This document shows, in pieces, positions 19,796-30,900 of a stretch of DNA of 64,000 nucleotides (position 1 is its first letter; each line of letters begins with the position of its first letter). This DNA is from Gammaproteobacteria bacterium (lineage in GTDB: Bacteria > Pseudomonadota > Gammaproteobacteria > Burkholderiales > Burkholderiaceae_C). Where the stretch lies: contig JAHIYE010000021.1 in NCBI GenBank assembly GCA_018815325.1, forward strand, positions 124,001 through 188,000, read 5' to 3'. The position numbers and the translations under genes were made by a program. The notes beneath the pieces were generated by a model that saw only the letters and a program-made list of their open reading frames with translations, ran no database searches and was not told where the DNA came from.

Positions 19796-21298
19796 TCAGA
19801 ACCGTGGCAGATCCGGGTGCGACAGCTTGCCGCCACGCACCAGCATCTTGCCGTACTCGGCACAGCGCTGCAGGGTGGGGATCACCTTGCCGGGGTTGAG
19901 CAGGCCCTTGGCATCAAAGGCACGCTTCACGCCGAACATCTGCTCGTTCTCCGCCGCGCTGAACTGCACGCACATGCTGTTGAGCTTCTCCACGCCCACG
20001 CCGTGCTCGCCCGTCACCGTGCCACCCATGGCCACGCTGGTTTCCAGAATGTCGGCGCCAAACAGCTCGCAACGGTGCAGCTGGTCGGGGTCGTTGGCAT
20101 CGAACAGGATCAGCGGGTGCAGGTTGCCGTCGCCTGCGTGAAACACGTTGGCGCAGCGCAGGCCGTATTTTTTTTCCATCTCGCCAATCGCCAACAGGAT
20201 GTCGGCCAGACGCTTGCGTGGAATCGTGGAGTCCATGCACATGTAGTCGGGGCTGATGCGGCCGCTCGCCGGGAACGCGTTCTTGCGCCCACTCCAGAAG
20301 CGCAGGCGTTCGGCTTCGTCGCGGCTCACGGCAATTGCGGTGGCGCCGCAGTTGCGCAGCACCTCGCTCATGCGGCTGATTTCTTCCTCCACCTCTTCAG
20401 GTGTGCCATCACTCTCGCACAGCAGAATCGCCTCGGCATTGAGGTCGTAGCCCGCATGCACAAAGTCTTCCACTGCCGCTGTCATCGGCTTGTCCATCAT
20501 CTCCAGCCCGGCCGGGATGATGCCGGCGGCGATCACCGAGGCCACCGCATCCCCCGCCTTGCGCAGGTCGTCAAAGCTGGCCATGATGCAGCGCGCGAGT
20601 TGCGGCTTGGGCACCAGCTTCACCGTGACTTCGGTTGTCACGGCCAGCATGCCCTCCGAGCCAATCAGGATGCTCAACAAGTCGTAGCCCGGCGTGTCCA
20701 GCGCATCGCTGCCGAACTCCACCGCTTCGCCCTCCATCGTGAAGCCCTTGACCTTGAGGATGTTGTGCACCGTCATGCCGTACTTGAGGCAGTGCACACC
20801 GCCCGAGTTCTCGGCCACATTGCCGCCAATGGTGCAGGCAATCTGGCTGGATGGGTCGGGTGCGTAATACAGTCCATAGGGTGCAGCCGCCTCACTGATG
20901 GCGAGATTACGCACACCGCTTTGCACGACCGCCGTACGGCTGGCGAGATCGACCTTGAGGATCTTGTTGAACTTGGCCAGGCTCAGCGTCACGCCCAGCT
21001 TGTGCGGCATCGCGCCACCCGAGAGGCCGGTGCCCGCACCACGCGCCACCACCGGTACATCCAGTGCATGGCAGGTGCGCAGCACGGCCTGCACCTGCTC
21101 ATAGGTCTCGGGCAGCGCCACCAGCAGCGGGCGCTGCCGGTAGGCCGTCAGGCCGTCGCATTCATAGGGGGTGGTGTCCTCGTCCTGCCACAGCATCGCA
21201 TGCTTGGGCAAATGAGGCTCCAGCCCTTTGCGGATAAGCGCAAGGCGCTCTGATCTTTGTAGCAAGTCAATTTGTTCGGGGGAGGTGGGGGCATTCAC
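19796..21298 (-). CDS. glcD: FAD-linked oxidase, glycolate oxidase subunit GlcD-like
   Basis: 500-residue FAD-binding protein of the VAO/PCMH family. PCMH FAD domain about 55-235 with VVARGAGTGLSGGAMP, IGGNVAENSGGVHCLKYG and LLSILIGSEGMLAVTTEVTVKL; cap/oxidase domain with FHAGDGNLHPLILFD and GTVTGEHGVGVEK near the C-terminus, the usual GlcD end. It oxidises glycolate (or D-lactate-type 2-hydroxy acids) to the keto acid. GlcE and GlcF partners are not next to it. It heads a compact operon with lrgA and lrgB. Confidence 0.9.
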   Translation of the reverse strand: MNAPTSPEQIDLLQRSERLALIRKGLEPHLPKHAMLWQDEDTTPYECDGLTAYRQRPLLVALPETYEQVQAVLRTCHALDVPVVARGAGTGLSGGAMPHKLGVTLSLAKFNKILKVDLASRTAVVQSGVRNLAISEAAAPYGLYYAPDPSSQIACTIGGNVAENSGGVHCLKYGMTVHNILKVKGFTMEGEAVEFGSDALDTPGYDLLSILIGSEGMLAVTTEVTVKLVPKPQLARCIMASFDDLRKAGDAVASVIAAGIIPAGLEMMDKPMTAAVEDFVHAGYDLNAEAILLCESDGTPEEVEEEISRMSEVLRNCGATAIAVSRDEAERLRFWSGRKNAFPASGRISPDYMCMDSTIPRKRLADILLAIGEMEKKYGLRCANVFHAGDGNLHPLILFDANDPDQLHRCELFGADILETSVAMGGTVTGEHGVGVEKLNSMCVQFSAAENEQMFGVKRAFDAKGLLNPGKVIPTLQRCAEYGKMLVRGGKLSHPDLPRF

Positions 21299-21861
21299 GG
21301 CGAACTCTCTTATTCAAACGTTCTCACACTGTAAAGCATATGTTCGGGGCCAGTCCAGATGGAGCCATGACTCCAAGTGGATGGGCCCATGTTTATCCAG
21401 CGTGACTTGGCGGAAAAAACACATCGTTCTTGCTGCTGCTCGTAGCGTTGCTTGTCGGACGGCCTTTTCCAAGACAGCCATGCAATAGGGTTCAGCCGTT
21501 TCTCAAAGGTCGTTAGATGCATGCTCTTCTGCGGTTGCAGGTGAGGGGAAAGTTTTCAGCGTCGAGAAGGTTTGTAGTGTTTCGGCTACAGAACGGCTCA
21601 GATTTGTAAGCAACAAGCAGTTGCAAAGCGCTTTGCCTGTTCAAGCATGACTCCCTCTCTGTAAGCCAAGTTCTCCAGGATGGAGAGTTGTTTTGAACAC
21701 CTCATGGCAGGAGGTATCAAGCAGCATCTGGACTTCAGCTTGTTCCCCTTATGCAGCCTAAAAAACACTTACAAGCTGTTGCACTCCGACGCTCTCTTGT
21801 TTCTATTGATTGCTAAATTCGTTCGAAATTATCGGCAGCAAAGACTGCTCGAAACAGGGAT
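21299..21861. other. 563-base intergenic region before the two-partner secretion locus
   Basis: No convincing gene. It must hold the promoters of glcD (leftward) and of the secretion locus (rightward). An inverted repeat TGGAGCCATGACTCCA at 21360-21375, 62 bases before glcD, is a possible operator. The right half is visibly richer in AT than the flanking core genes. Short open frames here show no family signature. Confidence 0.5.
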
Positions 21862-23601
21862 ATGCAAGCGGAAAAAACAACACGTCGAAACAAGCGTTCG
21901 CAGATCGCTGCGTGTGGCATTTGTTGCCTCACCTTCTTCTCAAACGCTGTGGTGCTTGCGCAAGCTCCGACCAATGTGGAGCGCGATACGGCAGAGCAGC
22001 GCCGCGCCCAGGAACGCGAAACCCAACTGCGCGAACAGCAGCCGCAGGCTCCGGATGTCCGTCTATCCAGTCAAAGTCCTTTGGCGCAGCAGCGTTTCCC
22101 TGAGTCGGAAACTCCATGTTTCGCTATACAGGCGTTGGAGTTGCAGGGCGACGCTGGTGGCCATTTCACCTGGCTGCTTGATTCACTGGCGGGGCCGCAA
22201 GGCAACGATGCCCCTTTGCATAAGTGTTTAGGAGCCAAGGGCATCAGTCTCGTGCTGCAGCGTGCGCAGGAAGCACTGGTTGCCAAAGGCTATGTCACCT
22301 CTCGAGTGCTGGCACAGCCACAAGACCTGTCATCCGGCAAACTTATTCTCACTGTCCTGCCAGGGCGCATCCGTGCGATTCGCTTTGCCGAGCCCGTAGA
22401 TCCTCGAGCTACAGCCTGGAACGCTGTGCCCGCGAAGCCGGGAGACTTTCTCAATTTGCGGGACATTGAGCAGGCGTTAGAGAACTTCAAACGTGTTCCT
22501 ACCGCTGAGGCCGATATTCAGATCACCCCAGGAGAGCAACCCGGCGAGAGCGACCTGCTGGTTGTCTACCAGCAGCGCTTTCCTCTGCGCGTGAGCTTGT
22601 CTGCAGATGACAGCGGAACGAAGGCAACAGGCAAGTACCAAGGAAGCGCTACCTTGTCTGTTGACAACTTTTTGGGCTTTAACGACCTGTTGTATCTGAC
22701 GTTCAACCACGATCTGGGGGGCGGGAGTACAGGGCCGCGCGGCACGCAAGGCTCATCAACGCATTACTCGCTACCCTACGGTTACTGGATGCTGGGCACA
22801 ACATTTGGTGAGAGCCGCTACTACCAGACCGTTGCCGGTAATAGTCAAAATTATGTATATAGCGGCACCAGCGGCTTTGCAGAAATAAAGCTGGCACGAC
22901 TGGTGTACCGGGATGCCAAGCGCAAGACTACAACCAGCCTCAAGGCTTTCGAGCGTCACTCCAACAACTTCATTGACGACACCGAAATACAGGTTCAACG
23001 CCGCGTAGTTGGTGGCTGGGAGTTCGGCGTAAACCATAAGGAATTTCTTGGGGTGGCCACACTGGAGGTCAACCTCGCCTACAAGCGTGGGACAGGCGCC
23101 TTTGGCTCCATCCCCGCACCTGAGGACGCCTCGGGAGAAGGAACCTCGCATCTAGCATTGTTGGCCACTGATGGCAGCCTGAACTGGCCTTTCAAGGTGG
23201 CCCGTCAGCCGTTGCGCTATTTGGCGACCTGGCGCGTCCAGAACCACCACACCGCGCTCACACCACAAGACCGGTTTGCCATTGGTGGGCGTTATACGGT
23301 GCGCGGATTCGATGGTGAATCGAGCTTGAGTGCAGAGAGTGGCTGGTTGCTGCGCAATGAATTGGGCGCCACGCTAGGCGAATCCGGGCAGGAGCTTTAT
23401 GTCGGACTGGATCACGGTGAGGTCAGCGGCCCCAGCAGTGATTTGTTGGTGGGCAAGTGGCTCACAGGGGTGGTCATGGGCATGCGCGGCAGCATCAAAA
23501 AGCTGCAGTACGACTTCTTCGTTGGGCGCCCGATCAACAAGCCTGCAGATTTCAAGACGGCGGACTTCACTGCTGGCATGAGCTTGAGCCTCAGTTTGTA
23601 G
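21862..23601 (+). CDS. Two-partner secretion transporter TpsB (FhaC/ShlB/CdiB family)
   Basis: 579-residue Omp85-superfamily transporter that would export the large TpsA protein across the outer membrane. Signal peptide to about residue 33 (VVLAQA), then a Gln/Arg-rich linker helix, POTRA1 (about 90-175: CFAIQALELQG, LQRAQEALVAKGYVTSRVLAQPQDL at its end) and POTRA2 (about 180-235), then a 16-strand barrel. The barrel lid motif VRGF is at 480-483 (RYTVRGFDGE). The C-terminus ends MSLSLSL, a Leu where many family members have Phe. It heads a same-strand run of five genes ending at 32250. The start ATG 21862 has AGGG very close upstream. Confidence 0.93.
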   Translation: MQAEKTTRRNKRSQIAACGICCLTFFSNAVVLAQAPTNVERDTAEQRRAQERETQLREQQPQAPDVRLSSQSPLAQQRFPESETPCFAIQALELQGDAGGHFTWLLDSLAGPQGNDAPLHKCLGAKGISLVLQRAQEALVAKGYVTSRVLAQPQDLSSGKLILTVLPGRIRAIRFAEPVDPRATAWNAVPAKPGDFLNLRDIEQALENFKRVPTAEADIQITPGEQPGESDLLVVYQQRFPLRVSLSADDSGTKATGKYQGSATLSVDNFLGFNDLLYLTFNHDLGGGSTGPRGTQGSSTHYSLPYGYWMLGTTFGESRYYQTVAGNSQNYVYSGTSGFAEIKLARLVYRDAKRKTTTSLKAFERHSNNFIDDTEIQVQRRVVGGWEFGVNHKEFLGVATLEVNLAYKRGTGAFGSIPAPEDASGEGTSHLALLATDGSLNWPFKVARQPLRYLATWRVQNHHTALTPQDRFAIGGRYTVRGFDGESSLSAESGWLLRNELGATLGESGQELYVGLDHGEVSGPSSDLLVGKWLTGVVMGMRGSIKKLQYDFFVGRPINKPADFKTADFTAGMSLSLSL

Positions 23602-23681
23602 CAGATCAAATTTTTAAACCTGTTTCTCCAAACCGTGGCAACGATCACATCAAGCCACTTAACCATAGAAAGTGTCATTTC

Positions 23682-24329
23682 ATGAATACCTCCCATAAAA
23701 CCCTTCTGTCCGCCGCGCTGTTGGTATGTGCAGTTGGTGCGACCAGTGGCGCATGGGCCCAGACGAAGCCGGCTGAAAGCTTTATTGGACCGGCATTTGG
23801 TGTGTCGATCTACGCGCAACAAACCAGCGTGGATTACACCAGCACGTTTGCCCCAATTGGCAATAGAAGCAGCAGCGGCAACGGGTCTGAGGTGAGCGTC
23901 ATTGGGTCATGGGGATTTGCCCTGGCACCTGAATGGGTTGGAACGGTAGGGCTTTCGCTGGGGACGCAAACGCTGGATGGGGGCTCATTCAACTACACCT
24001 CCGGTGGCACCCAGACCATTACGACAAAACTCAAGGATCACTGGTCGATTTCGTTTGCCCCAGGCTACCGTGTAGGTGCAGATTCCCTGGTTTACGCCAA
24101 GCTTGCCTACCACCAGATCACCGGGGTATACACAGACACGCTGACCAAAGGTGGAACCACCACGCACACTGGTACTGGTTGGGGTCTTGGCTATGCCTTT
24201 GCAGTGTCCAGGCAATTGGAGCTGCGCGCAGAGTACGAGGCAGTGAGTTATTCCAGCGGAAAAGTTCTTCTTACCGAAGGCAAGCCCGAACAAAAAGGGG
24301 TCAGCTTCTCGGCCTTGTACCGGTTCTAA
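23682..24329 (+). CDS. Small outer-membrane beta-barrel protein within the TPS locus
   Basis: 215 residues with a clear signal peptide (cleavage after GAWA, about residue 26), followed by alternating hydrophobic strands with turns, ending LYRF (terminal aromatic typical of Omp85-inserted barrels). It resembles the 8-stranded OmpA-like/opacity class: pairs of strands such as GSWGFALAPEWVGTVGLSLG and GWGLGYAFAVSRQLELRAEY. It begins 80 bases after tpsB and ends 45 before the acyltransferase gene, all on one strand. A role as accessory to secretion or as surface receptor/adhesin is inference; such a gene is not part of standard TPS or CDI operons that I know. Confidence 0.8.
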   Translation: MNTSHKTLLSAALLVCAVGATSGAWAQTKPAESFIGPAFGVSIYAQQTSVDYTSTFAPIGNRSSSGNGSEVSVIGSWGFALAPEWVGTVGLSLGTQTLDGGSFNYTSGGTQTITTKLKDHWSISFAPGYRVGADSLVYAKLAYHQITGVYTDTLTKGGTTTHTGTGWGLGYAFAVSRQLELRAEYEAVSYSSGKVLLTEGKPEQKGVSFSALYRF

Positions 24330-24374
24330 ACGGACTGCCTGATCACCGCCTTGGGTTTTTCTCGAAGAGGTGCC

Positions 24375-24959
24375 ATGAAAAACAGCTCGTTCAAAATTTA
24401 CGCGCCTGCTTTTGACATGCCCGTCCACAGCGATGCGGAAGCCTTCGGCGTTGCTACCTGGTTGTGGATGCATGCAAAAAATCATCGCGAGGTGCCCTTG
24501 CTGGCGCTTGATCACATGCTGCTGCCTGCAATCAACTTGCGCCAGTACGTCCTGGTGCTTGAGGAGGCACAACACGGTACCCGCCCCATTGGGTATTTGA
24601 GTTGGGCCAACTTGAGTGCCGAAGCTGAGAGCCGCTACCTGAACAACCCTCTCAAAGGGTTGAGCAATCAAGACTGGAACAGCGGAGACCGGATGTGGTG
24701 CATAGATTTCTTCGCGCCATTCGGTCATAGCAGGCAGGTGCTGGCTCTTTGCAAGCCATTTTTTTCCAAGGCAAGTGCGCGCTACATGTATCACCGGAGT
24801 CATGAGCAGGGCGTGCGTGTGATGACCTTCACGGGTCCGCGTGTCGACCCAGCCTATGCCCGCCAGTGGTGGGCGGATCGTCCAATGATGGCCGCGCCAC
24901 CTACACCACCAGTTGTATCGACAAACGGAATCAACACCCTTGCCTCAAGGCGTAGCTGA
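24375..24959 (+). CDS. HlyC/RtxC-like toxin-activating lysine acyltransferase
   Basis: 194-residue GNAT-fold protein related to HlyC, which transfers fatty acyl groups from acyl-ACP to internal lysines of protein toxins in the cytoplasm. Similarity is clear along the core: TWLWMHAKNHREVPL, LLPAINLRQYVLVL, PIGYLSWANLSAEAESRYL and DWNSGDRMWCIDFFAPFGH. The two residues essential in HlyC (His23, Asp92) correspond to His37 and Asp111. It lies between the TpsB and TpsA genes, 34 bases before the latter, so the exoprotein is the likely substrate. ATG 24375 is favoured because it fits the family N-terminus; an earlier in-frame start would add 8 residues. Confidence 0.9.
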   Translation: MKNSSFKIYAPAFDMPVHSDAEAFGVATWLWMHAKNHREVPLLALDHMLLPAINLRQYVLVLEEAQHGTRPIGYLSWANLSAEAESRYLNNPLKGLSNQDWNSGDRMWCIDFFAPFGHSRQVLALCKPFFSKASARYMYHRSHEQGVRVMTFTGPRVDPAYARQWWADRPMMAAPPTPPVVSTNGINTLASRRS

Positions 24960-24993
24960 AGACCCGCAAGCGAATACTCCCAGGGAGCACAAC

Positions 24994-27900
24994 ATGAACA
25001 AGAACCAGTATCGAGTCATCTTCAATGTCCGCCGTGGTATGCGTATGGCCGTGGCGGAAACCGCTGTTTCGCAAGGCAAGTGTGCGAGTGGTGAGAGTTG
25101 CGGTACAGCCAGTACGCTGGCCGATGCCAGACAGATTTCTTTTGTGTTGCGCGCGGTCTCCGTCGGGATGCTTCTGCTGTTGCAGGCTAGCCTCTTTTCT
25201 TCTGTGGCGAGCGCGCAAGTGGTAGCAGACCCGGGTGCGCAGGGTAATCAGAAGCCCACCATTCTGCAAACAGCCAGCGGCGTCACACAAGTCAACATTC
25301 AGACGCCCAGCGCCGCCGGGGTAAGCCGTAACACGTACAGTCAGTTTGACGTGCAAGCCCAGGGCGTCATCCTGAACAACAGCCGCACCAACGTTAATAC
25401 GCAACTGGCGGGTTTTGTAGCAAGCAACCCTTGGCTGACGACGGATACCGCACGGGTTATCTTGAATGAGGTCAACTCGGTCAATCCCAGCCACCTGAAT
25501 GGTTATGTCGAAGTCGCGGGCCAGCGTGCAGAAGTCATCGTTGCCAACCCGGCAGGTATTGCGGTCAATGGTGGTGGTTTTATCAATGCCAGTGCCGTGA
25601 CACTGACGACAGGCACGCCGGTATTCAATGGCGGTAGCCTGGAGTCTTACCGGGTGAGCGGCGGCAATGTGTCGGTAAATGGTGCAGGCCTGGATACCAG
25701 CACGGTGGATTACACCAATATCCTTGCGCGTGCTACGCAAATCAACGCGGGCATTTGGGCTAAAGACCTCAAGATCGTCACCGGCATTAATCAGATTGAT
25801 GCCACCAGCGCTGCCAACTCGGTGGTGACCGGCAACGCTGGCACCACCACAGGTGCTGCTCCAGCATTTGCGCTGGACGTTGCCCAACTGGGGGGTATGT
25901 ACGCAGGGAAGATAACTCTGGTAGGCACTGAAGCCGGGCTGGGTGTGCGTAATAGCGGCGTCATAGGCGCCACGATTGGCGACGTCGTTGTCAGCCAAAA
26001 CGGCTGGCTCTCCAATAGCGGTACCCTTTATGCCAAGGGCAACGCCAGCCTCAATATCCAGGGCGACGTGACCAATACCGGTGACCTCAGTGCCGAAAAC
26101 AATATCGTCCTGGCGGCCACCGGCACGCTCGAGAACAGCAGCAAATTGCAAGCCCGAAACGCCCTGCAGGCCAATGTCCAAAACTTGAGCAATACCGCCA
26201 GCGGTGAAATATCAGCAGTCACCACCCGCCTGGTCGTGGCCGACACACTGACCAACCGGGGACTGTTAGATGGCACCAATCTGGCCGGCACTGGCCAAAC
26301 ACAAGTTGACGCCACCACCGTCAACAACATTGGCACTGGCCGCATCTATGGTGACAACATCAGTGTTGCCGCCACGACGTTGAACAATGATATGGAGACT
26401 GTCGATGGCACCAGCACGGCTGCCACCATCGCCGCACGTGATCGCCTGGATGTGGGTGTAAGCACCCTTAACAACATGCAAGGTGCAAGCATCCTCAGCC
26501 TGGGTGATATGGCCATCGGCGGCAGTCTGGATGCCAGTCGCCACGTCACAGGATCAGCGGATACGGTTACCAACAGCGCCAGCACCCTCGAGGCCCAGGG
26601 TGCGCTCTCTATTCACAGTGCGTACATCAACAATCTGAATCCAGAGATTCAATGGGTCTCAGAGGCGGGCACGACAGGCGCAAGCGGCACAGCCTATTTC
26701 ACAACACAAGGCACGTTAGATTCCGCGCAAGGTGCGACTCTGTCCGCCACATCCGGCTCTTTGTCCGGCATGTCGCATGGAGGCTATGGCTACTACCGGG
26801 TGGTGGGCTCGGAGCAGGAAACGGTGTGTGTTGAGGTTGGTGACGGTTTTAGTTGCAATCCAACCGGCAACATACTGCCCATTTATGGCTACGGTAAAGG
26901 CTACGCCCAAGCCACCAGCAGCTCGGACGCCATCACGTTTGACGGCTTTGCCAGCTACACCCAAACCGACTACAAAGCCGTCGTAACCAAAAGCACGCCG
27001 GGCCGTATTGCCAGCGGCGGCGACATGACGCTGGTGGCTGGTGTGGAGCTGGTCAATGACCAAAGCGTCATCGTGTCGGGCGGCGCGCTTAACATCACCG
27101 CCCCCAGCATAGACAACCGTGCCCGCACCATCACCCTGAATGCGGTGCGCAGTGGCACGGCCTATTACTGGAGCCAGTATGACGAAGGTTGCGGCGACCT
27201 CAAGGGCTGCAGCTACAACTACCAGGCCTATCGCCCCAGCGCCTACCAAAGCACGGTTGCTTCAACACAGGTGCTGGACACCAGTGTGAGCAAGTCCAAC
27301 AGCACAGAGGTACTGAGTTCACAAGGCACTACCCTGCCTACATCAACCGGTGCCAGTCTGCCCACCAGCAGTCTGTACCGTATCCAGAGCAGCGCCAGCG
27401 CGTCCGTGCTGGTCGAGACTGATCCGCGCTTTACCAACTACAAGACCTGGCTGGGTTCGGACTACATCACCAGCCAGATCAGCCTGGATCCCAGCGTTAC
27501 GCAAAAGCGCCTAGGTGACGGCTTTTATGAGCAGCGGCTCATCCGCGAACAGGTGGCCGAGCTTACCGGGCGGCGCTTTCTGGACAACTACACCAGCGAT
27601 CTGCAGCAATACCAGGCCCTCATGGATGCCGGCCTGACATTCGCCAACAGCTTCAACCTGCGCCCCGGCATTGCCCTGAGTACCGCCCAAATCGCGCAGC
27701 TAACCAGTGACATCGTCTGGCTACAACAAGAAGACGTCACCCTGGCTGACGGCACCATTACCCAGGCGCTGGTACCGCACATCTATCTGGCTATCAAGGA
27801 CGGCGACCTGGCCCCCAGCGGCGCCCTTCTGGGTGGCAGCACCGTGGCCCTCAGCAGCACCGGTGATGTGGCCAACTCCGGCACCATCCTGGGCCGCCAG

Positions 27901-30900
27901 CTAGTCAGCATAGACGCCAACAACATCAACAACCTCATCGGCCGTATACAGGCCCAGAATGTGGTGCTCAATGCAGCGCAGGACATCAACAACGTGGGCG
28001 GCTCCGTGTTTGCCCAGGACCTGCTGGCCGCCACAGCCGGGCGCGATATCAACGTGGCCAGTACGACCCAGAGCACCTCTGGCCAGTCTGGCCGCTACGA
28101 ATACAGCCAAAGCGGCATCGACCGTGTAGCCGGGCTGTATGTCACTGGCCCCGGTGTCTTGGTGGCAAGCGCAGGCAATGACATCAATCTGGTGGCCGCG
28201 CAAATAGCCAGTGCCGGCAGCGCGCAATTCCAGGCGGGGCATGACATCAACCTCAAAACGGTTGAGCGAAGCGTGAGCAACGACTTCAATGCTGGCAATG
28301 CGGCGAACCATTTGCTGAGTGGTCAAAGCACCGACTTGGGCAGCCAGATCAGCGCCACGGGCAACGTCACCCTCAGTGCGGGCAACAACGTCAACGCCAA
28401 GGCTGCAAGCATCCAGGCCGGTGGCTCGGGCGCGGGCGACCTGAGCATCAGCGCGGGTGACCAAGTCAACATCGTGGCCGGGGAGCAAAGCACCCGTTAT
28501 GACATGGCCTTGAAGACCAGTAGCTCAGGCTGGTTCAGCTCCACCACCACGGCCCAGCGCGACACCAATGACACCCTCACCGCGGTGGCTAGCAACCTGG
28601 GTGGCACCAATGTGAGCATCCACAGCCAGCAAGACCTAACCGTCAAAGCCAGCAATGTGGTAGCAGACCAGAATCTGAGCCTGGTGGCGGCCAACAATAT
28701 CAATATCGAAGCGGGGGAGAATCGCCAGACCAGCTCCCACTTCTTCCAGAGGACAGAGTCAGGCTTGCTCAGCGGTGGGGGCATGGGCATCAGCATTGGC
28801 GAGCGCGAACAAAGCCTGACCAACAAAACAACCAGTACTACCGCCGCTGCCAGCACCATCGGTGCTACAGCGGGTAATGTCACCATCTCAGCGGGCAAGA
28901 TTTATACCCAGACTGGCAGCGATATATTGACGCCGGGTGGCGATGTGAGCATCACGGCGCAGAAAGTTGATATTGTTGAAGCCCGAGAAACCAGCATTAG
29001 CCAGACCGAGGAGAAATTTAGCCAAAGTGGTCTGACGTTGAGCATGTCTAACCCGGTAGTGAGTGCTATGCAGGCGGTACAAAGCACTCGCCAGTCAGCT
29101 AATCAGGCTAGCAGTGGACGCATGAAGACATTGGCTGCTGCAAGTGCGGTCTTGGCAGCGTATGGAGGGTATACCGCAATAAACAACGGCAGCGGTACCA
29201 AAATCAACGGAAAAGAAAACCAAATTGCCACTGGGACCGATGCTGCAGGGCGACAGACCAGTCGAGACGCCACTGCTTTGGACAAAGTTGGCGGTATCAA
29301 TGTCAGTATCAGCCTAGGTTCATCCAGCAGTCAGAATAGCAGCACTGTCACCGGTGATGCAGCACGGGGCAGTTCTGTTGCAGCCGGGGGCAATGTGACC
29401 ATCAATGCAGCAGGAGCCGGCAAAGACTCTGATTTGTTGATTCAGGGCAGCACTGTACAAGCAGGGAGCACAATCAGCTTGGCCGCAGACAACGCGGTTC
29501 AGTTGCTGGCAGCGAGCAATACCGCCAGCACATTCACATCCCAGTCCAATAGCGAGGGAAGCGTTGGCATGAGTTTCGGCGCCAACGGCTGGACCGCAAA
29601 TGCCTCAGCCAGCAAAGGGCAGGGCAGCAGTAATGGCCAGGATTTGTATTACACGAACACCCAAATCATGGCAGGCGATCAGGTCAACATCCAAAGCGGT
29701 GGCGACACAGCGCTCAGAGGTGCGGTTGTGGCGGGGCGCAGCGTCAAGGCAGATGTGGCGGGCGACTTGAATATTGAGAGCCTGCAGGACAAGAGTACCT
29801 ATGCCGAAACGCAAAGCAGTTCCGGATTCTCCATCAGTGTACCCATTGGTTATGCTAAACCGAGTGGTAGCCTGAGTGCAAGTAGCACGAAAATCAGCAG
29901 CAACTATCAAAGCGCCAATGAACAAAGTGGCATTGAAACTGGTGACGGCGGATTTCAGGTCACAGTCCAAGGTAACACCGACTTGAAAGGTGGCCTCCTT
30001 GCCGGTGCCGACCAAGCTGTCGCGGCCAACGCTAACAGCTTGACGACGGGCACACTTACCACAAGTGACATATCAAACCAGGCGAGTGCGACGGCCACCG
30101 GCAGCGGCTTCACGCTCGGTACCGATATGTTGAATCAGGGGAAATACGGACTAGTCAAAGGAGTGCTGACTAACACTTTGGATAGCGCCAGTCAGTCGGG
30201 CAGTAGTAGTGGCCAAACCCAAGCTGCGATCAGTCTGGGCGTTGTGACCATTACTGATGACATGAAACAATTGGAGCGCACAGGCAAAACGGTCAGTGAG
30301 ACTATCGCGAGTCTGAATCGCGATACGAGCTCGACCAATATGATGGCTGAACGGCAAGACGTACAAGCCATGAAGCAGGCAGTGATTGCAGAGCGAGCAA
30401 TCAAAAATGGAGCTGTGAAGCAGCTAACAACGTTGACAGATGAGTCCTATCGGGTCATGTTCAAAGAGACTCCAAGGTTCTACAAAGTGGTGTGTCCGAG
30501 CGAAGAGAACTGCACCACGAATCCAGAAAAAGCGGTGGCCTATCTTGTGAAAGGTACGCCAGAAGAAATTCAAAAAGAGATGGCCAACGCAAGCGTGCTG
30601 GCTGTCAATGGCATTGACAACCCTCTTGATCGGGCTGCGCAACTTGCAATGCAGAATGCAGAGCCGGTGACCAATGCAAATGGTGAAAAATCCAAGCCAA
30701 CTAGTATTTACCTTATGCACTATGTACCAGCCAGCAATGGCTTGAGTGAGCTGTTGGTTGCAGGCTATGAGAAAAACCTAGCCTCTTTATTAGGCTATAC
30801 CAATCAGGATCTGGCATATGCGGGAGCCATACAAACCCGCGGAAATGATGAATTCGTGAGCTTGGGGCACAGTCGGGGGACTCTTGTGCAGACCAATGCA

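Noticed and set aside
21310-21522. 70-codon minus-strand frame in the gap before the TPS locus
   Set aside because: No ribosome binding site or recognisable motif; the sequence is more likely promoter region.
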